From Pseudomonas viridiflava (GTDB lineage: Bacteria; Pseudomonadota; Gammaproteobacteria; Pseudomonadales; Pseudomonadaceae), in contig NZ_UUPU01000064.1 of NCBI RefSeq assembly GCF_900591205.1, forward strand, positions 1 to 64,000: DNA of 64,000 nucleotides, in the 5' to 3' direction. Positions 35,717 to 44,040 of the stretch are shown one piece after another; position 1 is the stretch's first letter; each line of letters opens with the position of its first letter. The translations under genes were made by a program, and so were the position numbers. The notes beneath the pieces are model-generated. The model made no database searches and had not been told where the DNA came from. It saw nothing but the letters and a program-made list of their open reading frames with translations.

Positions 35717-36817
35717 ATGATGGATCTTTCCCCTTTGCCTGCCGGAGCGGATCACAGCCGCCGGGTCTTTCTCAAGCGCTCCCTGGCGGTTTCCGCATCG
35801 GTGGCGGTGCTGGGCAACCTACCGCAGTTGGCCGGCGCAGCGGAGCCGTTGAGCCAGCGTTACCCGGACCCACTGGTCAAGGTGCTCGATGACAGTTTCC
35901 TCGAGCTGCGATTGTTCAATGCCAGCGTCGAACGGCTCGCCACCGGCTTGCGTTGGGCCGAAGGGCCAGTGTGGGTCGGCGATGGTCGTTACCTGCTGGT
36001 CAGCGATATCCCCAATAACCGCATCGTGCGCTGGGACGAGGTGACCGACAGCCTGTCGGTGTACCGCGAACAGTCGAATTTCTCCAACGGCATGTGCCGC
36101 GACCGCCAGGGGCGCCTGCTGGTGTGTGAAGGCTCAACCACCTCCAAGGAGGGGCGGCGTATCACCCGCACCGAACACAACGGCAGCATCACGGTGCTGG
36201 CGGACAGCTTCGACGGCAAACCCTTCAATTCGCCCAACGACATCGTGTGCAAGCGCGACGGTTCGGTGTGGTTCAGCGACCCGCCATTCCAGACCGGCAA
36301 CAACTACGAAGGGCACAAGATCACGCCTGGCCAGCCCCATGGGGTCTATCGAATCGACGCTGACAGTGGCAAGGTCACGCGGGTGATCGACGACCTCAAC
36401 GGGCCCAACGGCCTGTGCTTCTCGCCGGACGAAAAGACCTTGTATGTGGTGGAAGGGCGAGCCAAACCCAACCGACTGATCTGGGCCATCGACGTCAAGG
36501 ACGACGGCACCCTCGGCGCACGCCGCAAGCATATCGAGGGCCTGGAATACGCCGCGCTGGACGGCATCAAGTGCGACGAAAGCGGCAACCTCTGGTGTGG
36601 CTGGGGCGGCAATGGCGACCCCAAGGCTGACCTGGAAAAACTCGACGGCGTACGGGTGTTCAATCCCCAGGGCAAAGCCATCGGGCATATCTCGCTGCCG
36701 GAACGCTGCCCCAACCTGTGCTTTGGTGGCAAGGAAGGCAACCGCCTGTTCATAGCCGGCAGCCATTCGATCTATGCGCTGTTCGTGAATACCCGAGACG
36801 CCAGTTTCGCGGCATGA
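35717..36817 (+). CDS. SMP-30/gluconolactonase-like protein with Tat signal
   Basis: A 366-residue beta-propeller of the SMP-30/gluconolactonase/LRE family, which hydrolyses sugar lactones with a bound divalent metal. The propeller begins near LRWAEGPVWVGDGRYLLVSD, and metal-ligand segments include FNSPNDIV, NGPNGLCFS and LDGIKCDESGNLW. The N-terminus has a twin-arginine motif (SRRVFLKRSL) and hydrophobic stretch ending AGAA, so it is probably exported. Two consecutive ATGs (35717, 35720) follow CGGAGACAC; either may be used. It ends before a clear terminator, so it is monocistronic. Confidence 0.9.
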   Translation: MMDLSPLPAGADHSRRVFLKRSLAVSASVAVLGNLPQLAGAAEPLSQRYPDPLVKVLDDSFLELRLFNASVERLATGLRWAEGPVWVGDGRYLLVSDIPNNRIVRWDEVTDSLSVYREQSNFSNGMCRDRQGRLLVCEGSTTSKEGRRITRTEHNGSITVLADSFDGKPFNSPNDIVCKRDGSVWFSDPPFQTGNNYEGHKITPGQPHGVYRIDADSGKVTRVIDDLNGPNGLCFSPDEKTLYVVEGRAKPNRLIWAIDVKDDGTLGARRKHIEGLEYAALDGIKCDESGNLWCGWGGNGDPKADLEKLDGVRVFNPQGKAIGHISLPERCPNLCFGGKEGNRLFIAGSHSIYALFVNTRDASFAA

Positions 36818-36832
36818 GGCGCTGAAAAAATT

Positions 36833-36875
36833 CACGTTCAGCGTCAGTGTATCGGCGCTGAGCGTGGCGTTTTTT
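36833..36875 (+). terminator. Intrinsic terminator after the SMP-30 gene
   Basis: CACGTTCAGCG / CGCTGAGCGTG stem with one G-T pair, 12-nt loop, then GCGTTTTTT. It begins 16 bp after the stop. Confidence 0.85.
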
Positions 36876-36916
36876 GGTTATGCTGCGTGCTCCTGTGAGT
36901 TCAGAGACGCAAGCAA

Positions 36917-37135
36917 ATGGATTTTGACTGGCACAGCGACCCCATCACCCGCGCCACGCCCGTGACGCCACACTATAAAAACACCCAGAACGTACGCCGT
37001 TTCATGCTCGAGCACTGTGGTCCGGGGTTCAAGTTCGACCGGCCATTCATGGCCTGGATTCGTAACGGTCAGCCCAAGACCCTCGGTGATGTGGTGGATG
37101 AATGGCAACGTCGGAACCCGGAAACACGCCCATGA
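36917..37135 (+). CDS. Small DUF6434-type protein, 72 aa
   Basis: A small basic/aromatic protein starting MDFDWHSDPITR, with conserved HYKNTQNVRRFMLEHCGPGFKFDRPFM and GDVVDEWQRR. I recall this as the DUF6434 pattern, often near or fused to SAP-like domains; the function is unknown. Its TGA overlaps the ATG of the RidA gene by the ATGA arrangement, so the two are translationally coupled. Confidence 0.75.
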   Translation: MDFDWHSDPITRATPVTPHYKNTQNVRRFMLEHCGPGFKFDRPFMAWIRNGQPKTLGDVVDEWQRRNPETRP

Positions 37136-37605
37136 CGCCCGATCAAAAATACCAGGCCGCCCAGCAACGCCTCGGCTACCAACTGGATGAGTTCAAAGTT
37201 GGCGGTAACTACACGCCGCTGGTGCGTGACGGCAACCACCTATACATCAGTGGCCAGATTCCCCGGGTAGGCGATGCGATCGTGCTGCCGGGCAAGGTCG
37301 GTGACAGCCTCACCTTGGCCCAGGCGCAAGTCGCCGCCGGTATCAGTGCCTTGCGTTGCCTGGGTTTGCTCAAGCAGGCGCTGGGGTCGCTGGACCGGAT
37401 CAAGGCTATCCCTCGGATCACCGTGTATGTGCGCAGTTCTGAGGACTTTGATCAGCAAAGTGAGGTGGCCAACGGCGCCTCCGACTTGCTCCACGAGATT
37501 CTCGGCAGCGCCGGGGTGCATACGCGCACGTCGGTGGGGGTGATGCAGCTGCCGAAATCGGCGGCGGTGGAGATTGACATGATCGCCGTCGCCCACAGCG
37601 ATTGA
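37132..37605 (+). CDS. RidA/YjgF-family protein
   Basis: A 157-residue RidA-family protein of the longer YjgF subgroup: GNYTPLVRDGNHLYISGQIPR, then QVAAGISALRCLGLLKQALGSLDRIKAI and VYVRSSEDFDQQSEVANGASDLLHEILG. RidA proteins deaminate reactive enamine/imine intermediates; the key Arg of RidA is not clearly placed here, so activity is uncertain. The start ATG overlaps the preceding TGA (ATGA). Confidence 0.88.
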   Translation: MTPDQKYQAAQQRLGYQLDEFKVGGNYTPLVRDGNHLYISGQIPRVGDAIVLPGKVGDSLTLAQAQVAAGISALRCLGLLKQALGSLDRIKAIPRITVYVRSSEDFDQQSEVANGASDLLHEILGSAGVHTRTSVGVMQLPKSAAVEIDMIAVAHSD

Positions 37606-37623
37606 CGTGAGATGCGCTTTGAA

Positions 37624-37663
37624 AGGTGGGGGCTGGCTTGTATCGCAGGCAAGCCAGCGCCCA
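37624..37663. repeat. Short solo REP hairpin
   Basis: GTGGGGGCTGGCTTG and CAAGCCAGCGCCCAC enclose a 9-nt loop. It is a compact single REP without the usual spacer and may act as a terminator between convergent genes. Confidence 0.7.
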
Positions 37664-37676
37664 CAGGGGAACGCGT

Positions 37677-39383
37677 TTAGTGTGTCGGTAACGCCGGTGT
37701 ACGCGTCGGAATCAGGCGTTTGCTGCCCGTCGCCTCATACGCCGCCGCAAACCGCAGCAGCGCCGAATCGTCATAGGCACGCCCGGCAAACGTCAGCCCG
37801 ACCGGCATGCCGATATCCGCCATCACGCCCATGGGCACGGTGACGGTGGGCACGCCCAGGTGGCGGATCGCAAGGTTGCCGTTGGCCACCCATACGCCGT
37901 TGCTCCAGGCGATGTCGGCACTGGCTTCGTTCACATCGGCGTCGGCTGGGCCTACGTCGGCCACGGTCGGGAACAGCACCGCGTCCAGCCCCAGCGTGTC
38001 CATCCAGTCTTCCAGGTCGACCCGGCGGGTTTGTTCCAGGCCACGCAGGCCGTCGGGTAGGCTGCTTATTTCATGCCACGCGGTGATGCCGCGCTCGGCC
38101 ATGCGCACGTACTCGTCCATGCCGGCCGCCAGGTCGTCTTCACGGTTGGGCAGGGTGCCGGGGTCGTGGGGGAAGATCTTCGGCCCGTCCACGTCTGCCA
38201 GGCGGTTGAGTGCCGGGTCGTTGTTGGCGCGCAGGAAGTCATCAAAGGCCCAGGCCGAAAGCTCCCACAGTTCATCGTGCAGGAATTGCTTGGAGACCAG
38301 GCCACGGGTAAACACGGTCGGCGCTCCCGGGCGGTCGCCTTCGCAGTTGGATACCAGTGGGAAGTCCACCTCGATCACTTCGGCCCCGGCCGCTTCCAGG
38401 GCCTGGCGGGCGGCTTGCCACAGGTCGATCACGCTGGCGCGGGTGTTGATCTTCTGCCCGGTCGGGCCGCCGATCCCAGGCTTTTCGCTGGTGCCGGCCT
38501 CGGGGTCGGCGTTGATGTACATGCGCGGCACGCCGAAGCGTTTGCCGGCGAGGGATTCGGCCGGCACGGCCAGCTCAGTGTAGGACGCCGGGCGCACCGA
38601 GGCGGCGCTGGGGATCGGCACCCAGGGTTGCAGGCGCCACAGGTCGCCACGGGTGTCCGGGTCATCGGCCACTACCACGTCGAGCACTTCCAGCAGGTCG
38701 GCCATGGTGCGAGCGTAGGGCACCACCACGTCCATGGTCGGGGTCAGCGGCCAGTTGCCACGCACCGAAATCACCCCGCGTGACGGGGTATAGGCACACA
38801 GGCCATTGTTGGATGCCGGGCCACGGCCGCTGGACCAGGTTTCTTCCGCCACGCCGAACGCCGCGAAGCTTGCTGCGGTGGCGGTGCCGGCACCGTTGGA
38901 GGAGCCGGAGGCAAACGGGGCGGTCAGGTACTGGGCGTTATACGGGCTTTCGGCGCGGCCATACACGCCACGCTGCATACCGCCATTGGCCATCGGCGGC
39001 ATATTGGTCTTGCCCAGGCAGATGGCGCCACCGGCTCGCAGGCGCTCGATGGTAAAGGCGTCGCGCTGGGCGACCAGCTTGGCAAACGCCGGGCTGCCGG
39101 AGGCGGCCGTCAGCCCTTTGACCAGGTAGCTGTCCTTGGCGGTGTAGGGGATGCCATCCAGTGGTCCCAGGGTTTCGCCCTTGGCCCGGCGCGCATCGCA
39201 CGCCTCGGCTTCCTTCAGGGCTTCGGGGTTGCGCACCACCACAGCATTGAGTGCGGTGGCGGTCTGCGGACCGTCATAGGCGTCGATCCGTGCGAGGTAA
39301 GCCTTGACCAGTTCAACGGCAGTGGTCTGGCCGGTTTCAAGCGCAGCGCGCAATTGGGCAATCGAGACTTCGGTAACTTGCAT
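37677..39383 (-). CDS. Amidase signature-family protein
   Basis: A 568-residue enzyme of the amidase signature family. The Ser-cisSer-Lys triad is plausible: K83 in PYTAKDSY, cis-Ser in ASGSSNGAGTA (161/162) and nucleophile Ser in TWSSGRGPAS (184/185). The classic GGS-x-R-x-PA segment is altered to SSGRGPAS, so it is a divergent member. The C-terminal segment GVMADIGMPVGLTF is typical. Substrate unknown; possibly an aryl or fatty amide or an allophanate-like compound. Its end is 14 bp from a solo REP. Confidence 0.85.
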   Translation of the reverse strand: MQVTEVSIAQLRAALETGQTTAVELVKAYLARIDAYDGPQTATALNAVVVRNPEALKEAEACDARRAKGETLGPLDGIPYTAKDSYLVKGLTAASGSPAFAKLVAQRDAFTIERLRAGGAICLGKTNMPPMANGGMQRGVYGRAESPYNAQYLTAPFASGSSNGAGTATAASFAAFGVAEETWSSGRGPASNNGLCAYTPSRGVISVRGNWPLTPTMDVVVPYARTMADLLEVLDVVVADDPDTRGDLWRLQPWVPIPSAASVRPASYTELAVPAESLAGKRFGVPRMYINADPEAGTSEKPGIGGPTGQKINTRASVIDLWQAARQALEAAGAEVIEVDFPLVSNCEGDRPGAPTVFTRGLVSKQFLHDELWELSAWAFDDFLRANNDPALNRLADVDGPKIFPHDPGTLPNREDDLAAGMDEYVRMAERGITAWHEISSLPDGLRGLEQTRRVDLEDWMDTLGLDAVLFPTVADVGPADADVNEASADIAWSNGVWVANGNLAIRHLGVPTVTVPMGVMADIGMPVGLTFAGRAYDDSALLRFAAAYEATGSKRLIPTRTPALPTH

Positions 39384-39553
39384 CAGGTTTTTTTCGCCGC
39401 CTTCAGATGGGGGTATGGCGGCAGTCTACGTACAGATATTTCACAAAACCAGCGTCGCATAATCCGCGTAGGCGCGACCGTTGTGGTCGGCGCGATTGCG
39501 AGACGCAGCACCTTATCGCTAAGGTGAGCCTCGATTATTTCAAGGAAGAGACC

Positions 39554-39916
39554 ATGCACAAACCCTATATCGCCCTGGCTGCTTTGCTGGGTTTTTCGCT
39601 GTATACCCTGGTTACGATGCTTACGGCAGAGCAGTCGCTGCTGGCCTTTGGGCTGGAATTGATGTCGCGCCCGGACACTGCGCAGGTGGTGATCGACCTG
39701 TACCTGATGGCGGTGCTGGGGTGTGTATGGATGTATCAGGATGCGCGCAGAAGAGGGCGCTCGGCAGTCTCGGTGTTGCCGTATTTCTTGCTGACGGCGG
39801 TGTTCGTGTCGGTGGGGCCGCTGCTGTATATCGTGGTGAATGGATTGCGTGGCGAGCGAGCTTGCTCGCGTTGGGCTGCGAAGCGGCCCCAAGAGCCGAC
39901 GCCAGGGTCTGACTGA
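39554..39916 (+). CDS. DUF2834-like membrane protein with REP-derived C-terminus
   Basis: A 120-residue protein with three hydrophobic segments (about 5-25, 48-65, 76-96). AAGGAAGAG before ATG 39554 sets the start; an upstream in-frame ATG is 49 codons away and in poor sequence. From about residue 98 (LRGERACSRWAAK...) the frame runs into a long-type REP element (39849-39979), so the last 20 residues are encoded by repeat DNA and the original C-terminus is probably lost. Function unknown. Confidence 0.75.
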   Translation: MHKPYIALAALLGFSLYTLVTMLTAEQSLLAFGLELMSRPDTAQVVIDLYLMAVLGCVWMYQDARRRGRSAVSVLPYFLLTAVFVSVGPLLYIVVNGLRGERACSRWAAKRPQEPTPGSD

Positions 39917-39979
39917 GACAACTCAGCGGCCTTGATGGGGCTGCTGCGCAGCCCAACGCGAGCAAGCTCGCTCGCCACA
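39849..39979. repeat. Long-type REP doublet, inside a gene end
   Basis: GTGGCGAGCGAGCTTGCTCG at the left is mirrored by CGAGCAAGCTCGCTCGCCAC at the right, with an inner TTGGGCTGCGAAGCGGCC/TGCGCAGCCCAA layer. Its left half encodes the tail of the DUF2834-like gene. Confidence 0.87.
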
Positions 39980-39983
39980 GGAA

Positions 39984-40076
39984 GGGGGCGCTCGGGGGTA
40001 CGCCCTGCACCTGGCCGATTGCGCGTTGGCGTCGGTGAAAACCGGGCGCAGCGTGGCGGTCAGTTACGACCTGTAG
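39984..40076 (+). pseudogene. Orphan 3' gene fragment, possibly a dehydrogenase C-terminus
   Basis: Directly after the REP an open stretch reads GYALHLADCALASVKTGRSV-AVSYDL then TAG at 40074. Codon use is like that of real genes. The ALxLADCALASVKTGR pattern resembles the last helix and strand of Gfo/Idh/MocA oxidoreductases, with no start or remaining domain in the 5' direction. It looks like the remnant of a gene lost on the REP side. The family match is tentative. Confidence 0.4.
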
Positions 40077-41240
40077 CTATAGGGCCCCGGTGCCGGTGCG
40101 GTCCACCAGGCGAATGCTATCGCGCCCGCCACGTTTGGATTCGTAGAGCGTGGTATCGCCTTGTTCGATCAAGGCCGTGAGGCTGGCCGGCGGTTGGTCG
40201 AACAGATTGGCGCCAATGCTCAGCGTCACGGGTTGCGGGGTGGCGAAGGTCTGCGAGGCCAGTTGCTGAAACTGGTCGCGCAGGCTGCTGCCCAGCTCGA
40301 CGATCAGTTCGGTCGAGGCCCGGTTCAGCAGGATCATGAACTCATCCCCGCCGAGGCGCGCCGCCATTGCGCCCTGGGGCACCACCCCACGAATCATCTC
40401 GCTCAAGGCGATCAGTAAACGGTCGCCAGCCGTATGGCCGTAGAGGTCGTTGATCAGTTTGAAGTTGTCGATATCAATCAGCAGCACCGCGCCCGGTTGC
40501 GCGGGTGAGACCTGGGCCAGCAGGCGCGGGGCGCGTAGATCCAGCGCACGGCGGTTGTACAGGGCGGTGAGCGGGTCGCGTGCAGCAAGGCGGGCGATCT
40601 GCTGTTCACGCCGGTAGCGCTCGGAGCCGGTCATTGACAGCGCGATCAGCATGATCGCCATGGCGCCTTCCACCAGGGAGATCTGGATGATCTCGCCCTT
40701 GAACGCGGCGAGGTCGATCAAGGTGCCCGGGATCACCACGGACAGTGCCTTGGCCACGTAGAACACCCCGTGCACCAGCAACACATAGCGCAACTGCACG
40801 GCGCCGATGCTCAGCGATTTGCCATGGGGCCGCAGCAAAAAGCTTGCACGCAGGGTGGGCAGCGCCACCAGCAGCGACTGCACCCCCAGCATGGCTTTGG
40901 ACCAGGGCAGGTCGGCCGGCAGCATCAGCATGCCCAGCCAGATAAGCAGCATCAGCAGCCACAGCGGTGACAGGCGTGCCTGGGTAAACCGCGCCACGCC
41001 GAGCAAAAACAGGAAGTGCGCGGTCACCAGCAAGCCGTTGGCGAACCAGATACCGATCACCAGGTAGCCATTGATGCGCAGCAAGGCGAGGGTAGAGCCG
41101 ACAGTGATCGTGGCGAAACCGGCGCTCCAGTACAGCAGCGAGGGTTCGCGCACGCTGCGCCATTCAACGGCCAGGTACAGGGCGGCAGCGGCTGCCAGGG
41201 CAACGGTAAGTGCCAAAATAGTGGGAGGGTCGAGTGTCAT
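40077..41240 (-). CDS. Membrane-bound GGDEF diguanylate cyclase
   Basis: A 387-residue protein with six or seven N-terminal hydrophobic segments (to about residue 210) and a C-terminal GGDEF domain. The active site is intact: RLGGDEFMILL, with DPLTALYNRRALD at the domain start and IDIDNFKLINDLYGH. No RxxD inhibitory site precedes GGDEF (QGAM instead), so product inhibition through the I-site is unlikely. It makes the second messenger c-di-GMP. The start ATG 41240 is weakly supported; a frame of 17 more codons exists upstream. Confidence 0.93.
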   Translation of the reverse strand: MTLDPPTILALTVALAAAAALYLAVEWRSVREPSLLYWSAGFATITVGSTLALLRINGYLVIGIWFANGLLVTAHFLFLLGVARFTQARLSPLWLLMLLIWLGMLMLPADLPWSKAMLGVQSLLVALPTLRASFLLRPHGKSLSIGAVQLRYVLLVHGVFYVAKALSVVIPGTLIDLAAFKGEIIQISLVEGAMAIMLIALSMTGSERYRREQQIARLAARDPLTALYNRRALDLRAPRLLAQVSPAQPGAVLLIDIDNFKLINDLYGHTAGDRLLIALSEMIRGVVPQGAMAARLGGDEFMILLNRASTELIVELGSSLRDQFQQLASQTFATPQPVTLSIGANLFDQPPASLTALIEQGDTTLYESKRGGRDSIRLVDRTGTGAL

Positions 41241-41349
41241 TTCGTGCCGGGTCTGCCTGCGGGTGCGTTTAGACCGGGATTGTAAGCGCACACGCAGGTT
41301 TTTCAGAGCAAGAAGAGTAATGGCATACAGCCAGCCGATGATCGGCGGT

Positions 41350-42561
41350 TCAGACGCCTTTGGTCGAGGGCAGCAGGATCGTCAGAATCCCCACCAACGG
41401 CAGGAACGAGCATATTTTGTAGACATACGCGATGCCGTGGCTGTCGGCGAGCAAGCCCAGCAAGGCTGCGCCGATGCCGCTGAAGCCGAACATCAGGCCG
41501 AAGAAGATCCCGGCGATCATGCCCACATTGCCCGGCACCAGTTCCTGAGCGAAGACCACGATGGCCGAGAACGCCGAGGCCAGGATAAAACCGATCATCA
41601 CGCTGAGCACGGCGGTCCAGAATAAATCGACGTAGGGCAGGGCCAGGGTGAAGGGTGCGGCGCCGAGGATCGAGAACCAGATAACTTTCTTGCGGCCGAT
41701 CTTGTCGCCGATCGGGCCGCCGGCGAAGGTGCCCACGGCGACCGCGCCGAGGAACAGAAACAGGTACATCTGGGAACTGGCGACCGACAGCTGGAATTTC
41801 TCGATCAGGTAGAAGGTGAAGTAGCTGGTGAGGCTGGTCATGTAGAAATATTTGGAGAATACCAGCAGCGCCAGCACCACCAGGGCAAACGTCACGCGGC
41901 CTTTGGACAAGCCATGGGTGGCCTTGGCGCCTTGCTTGAGTTTGAACAGGTTGAGGTGGTTACGATACCAGCGGCTCAACCCGTAGAGCACCAGGATCGC
42001 GAACACCGCAAACAGGCCGAACCAGGCGATATGGCTTTGGCCGTAGGGAATGATGATCGCCGCCGCGAGCAAGGGGCCCAAGGCGCTGCCGGTGTTGCCG
42101 CCAACCTGGAAGGTCGATTGCGCCAGGCCGTAGCGCCCGCCGGAGGCCAGGCGCGCAACGCGTGAGGTTTCCGGGTGGAAGGTCGATGAGCCAACGCCCA
42201 CCAGGCCCGCCGCCAGCAGGATTGCCGGGAAGCTGCCGACAAACGCCAGCATCAGGATGCCGACCAGGGTGCACACCATGCCCGCCGGCAGCAGCCATGG
42301 CTTGGGGTGGCGATCGGTGTGGTAGCCGATCCACGGCTGTAGCAGGGAGGCGGTCAGCTGGAAGGTCAGGGTAATCAGGCCCACCTGGGTGAACGTCAGC
42401 CCGTAGTTGGCTTTGAGCATCGGGTAAATCGACGGCAGCACAGCCTGGATCAGGTCATTGATCAAATGCGCCAGGGCACAGGCGCCGAGGATGCGCATGA
42501 CTAATGGGCTTACTTGGGGCGGACTCGATGTTGCGGCAGGTGATGCGGTCAGGGTCGACAT
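41350..42561 (-). CDS. MFS transporter, fosmidomycin-resistance (Fsr) type
   Basis: A 403-residue, 12-TM protein. ALAHLINDLIQAVLPSIYPML at the N-terminus and QPWIGYHTDRHPKPWLLP after TM2 are hallmarks of the Fsr group; STFHPETSRVAR follows. Fsr proteins export fosmidomycin and perhaps natural metabolites; a resistance role is not shown by the sequence. An AraC regulator lies divergent 145 bp away and probably controls it. A 9-bp inverted repeat lies in that gap. Confidence 0.9.
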   Translation of the reverse strand: MSTLTASPAATSSPPQVSPLVMRILGACALAHLINDLIQAVLPSIYPMLKANYGLTFTQVGLITLTFQLTASLLQPWIGYHTDRHPKPWLLPAGMVCTLVGILMLAFVGSFPAILLAAGLVGVGSSTFHPETSRVARLASGGRYGLAQSTFQVGGNTGSALGPLLAAAIIIPYGQSHIAWFGLFAVFAILVLYGLSRWYRNHLNLFKLKQGAKATHGLSKGRVTFALVVLALLVFSKYFYMTSLTSYFTFYLIEKFQLSVASSQMYLFLFLGAVAVGTFAGGPIGDKIGRKKVIWFSILGAAPFTLALPYVDLFWTAVLSVMIGFILASAFSAIVVFAQELVPGNVGMIAGIFFGLMFGFSGIGAALLGLLADSHGIAYVYKICSFLPLVGILTILLPSTKGV

Positions 42562-42591
42562 GCAGGCATTCCAATCAAGGCAGCAAACAGA

Positions 42592-42617
42592 GGCAGTCAG
42601 TACGGATGCTGGCTGCC
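42592..42617. promoter_or_regulatory. Inverted repeat between the Fsr-like and AraC genes
   Basis: GGCAGTCAG-TACGGATG-CTGGCTGCC has 9-bp arms with one G-T pair. It lies 31 bp upstream of the transporter start and 90 bp upstream of the regulator, and is a candidate AraC-type operator. Confidence 0.4.
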
Positions 42618-42706
42618 CATTTCAAATTGTTTCGGCGTTCATGCTAGATTCGGCACAAATGCCTGTCTCGCGTAATTCGGGAGGCAACCATCGCAAAAAG
42701 GGCGAA

Positions 42707-43480
42707 ATGATTAAATCACTGGATAAATTTCTGCAGGAGATCGACGCGGGCGACTGGGCTGTCATCAGCTCGGCCACCGACTACCCGGAAAACTGGGTGA
42801 TCCCCGACCACAGTCACGAGAAGCACCAACTACTCTACGCGACCGAAGGCGTGATGGTGGTGCATTCGGCGCAGAACCAATGGACGGTGCCGCCCAATCG
42901 CGGCTTCTGGATGCCCAGCGGGCACGTGCATTCCCTGCGTTGCGTGGGGCCGCTGAAAATGCGCAGCGTGTTTGTGCGCCCTGACTGCTTCCCCAACTTG
43001 CCCAGCGAGACCAAGGCGGTGAGCATTTCGCCGCTGCTGAGCGAGCTGATCAAGGCTTCGGTGAGTTTGAAGCCGCCGTATGCCGAAGACTCGCGGGACG
43101 CACGGATCATGCACCTGATCCTCGACGAGCTTGCGTTGCTGCCGGCCCTGCCGCTGTCACTGCCGCAGCCCACCGACCCGCGCATCAACCGGATCTGCGA
43201 GGCTTGGCAGGACGACCCCGGCGATGCCTCAACCGTGGCCGACTGGAGCGAGCGCCTGGCCCTGGACCAGAAAACCATCCAGCGCCTGTTCCGCAAGGAA
43301 ACCGGCATGACCTTCGGCCAGTGGCGCCAACAGGCGCGGCTGCTGCTGGCGCTGGAGCGTATTGCGGTAGGGCAGAAGATTATCGACGTGGCGCTGGAGC
43401 TGGGCTATGAAAGCCCGAGCGCGTTTACCAGCATGTTCAAGAAACAGTTTGGCAAGACGCCGAGTGTGTTTTTCAGGTAG
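42707..43480 (+). CDS. AraC-family regulator with cupin N-terminus
   Basis: A 257-residue regulator with an N-terminal cupin (IPDHSHEKHQLLYATEGVMVV, RGFWMPSGHVHSLRC) and a C-terminal AraC HTH (about 165-257: LDQKTIQRLFRKETGMTFGQWRQQARLLLALE, VALELGYESPSAFTSMFKKQFGKTP). This is the group that often governs MFS exporters and is divergent from one here. Start at ATG 42707; the longer frame upstream lacks family support. Effector unknown. Confidence 0.9.
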   Translation: MIKSLDKFLQEIDAGDWAVISSATDYPENWVIPDHSHEKHQLLYATEGVMVVHSAQNQWTVPPNRGFWMPSGHVHSLRCVGPLKMRSVFVRPDCFPNLPSETKAVSISPLLSELIKASVSLKPPYAEDSRDARIMHLILDELALLPALPLSLPQPTDPRINRICEAWQDDPGDASTVADWSERLALDQKTIQRLFRKETGMTFGQWRQQARLLLALERIAVGQKIIDVALELGYESPSAFTSMFKKQFGKTPSVFFR

Positions 43481-43482
43481 GG

Positions 43483-43989
43483 CTATTGATCGCCAGCGGT
43501 CAAATTAGCGTAGAAGATGCAGCCGATCAGCCGTGCAAACAGGCTGAGGGTTTCCGGCAGGTTGGGGTCGTCAAACAGCATCGCCCTGGAATCCAGCGCA
43601 CACAATGCCCCGAACAGGCGGCCATCGGGCAGGAAGATCGGTGCACCGGCGTAGCTCTCGATGGCGTATTGCTTGACTACCGGGCGTGTGGCAAAACGGC
43701 CGCTGAGGCTGACTTGCGGGATAAACAAGGTCTGCGGGTTGATGCAGAACTCACTGCACAGGGTGGTTTCGAGGTCGAGTACATCGTCCACGTGAATGCC
43801 CATGTCGACGGTGTCGTGCACCGAGCAGACGACCCATTCGAGGTCGGTGAACTTGGCGATGCCGGCGAAGCGCATGCCGGTTAGGCGGGTGACCAATTGC
43901 AGGATGCTGGTGGTGGCTTCTATTTCGGCGATGGCAGCGCGCTCATCGGCGCTGAGTAATGACTGTGCGTAAGTGATGCTGGGGACCAT
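43483..43989 (-). CDS. GAF-domain protein
   Basis: A 168-residue protein that is essentially one GAF domain: LVTRLTGMRFAGIAKFTDLEWVVCSV, then YAIESYAGAPIFLPDGRLFGALCALDSR. No output domain is attached, so it may bind a small ligand and act on a partner. TTGGAG lies 8 nt before ATG 43989; the frame extends 16 codons further without an SD. It is 51 bp downstream of proP on the same strand, and its stop is 2 bp from that of the convergent AraC gene. Confidence 0.85.
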   Translation of the reverse strand: MVPSITYAQSLLSADERAAIAEIEATTSILQLVTRLTGMRFAGIAKFTDLEWVVCSVHDTVDMGIHVDDVLDLETTLCSEFCINPQTLFIPQVSLSGRFATRPVVKQYAIESYAGAPIFLPDGRLFGALCALDSRAMLFDDPNLPETLSLFARLIGCIFYANLTAGDQ

Positions 43990-44040
43990 GCTCAATACTC
44001 CAACGGCGTGGCGGCGTGTGCCGCCACGCACGATCAAATC

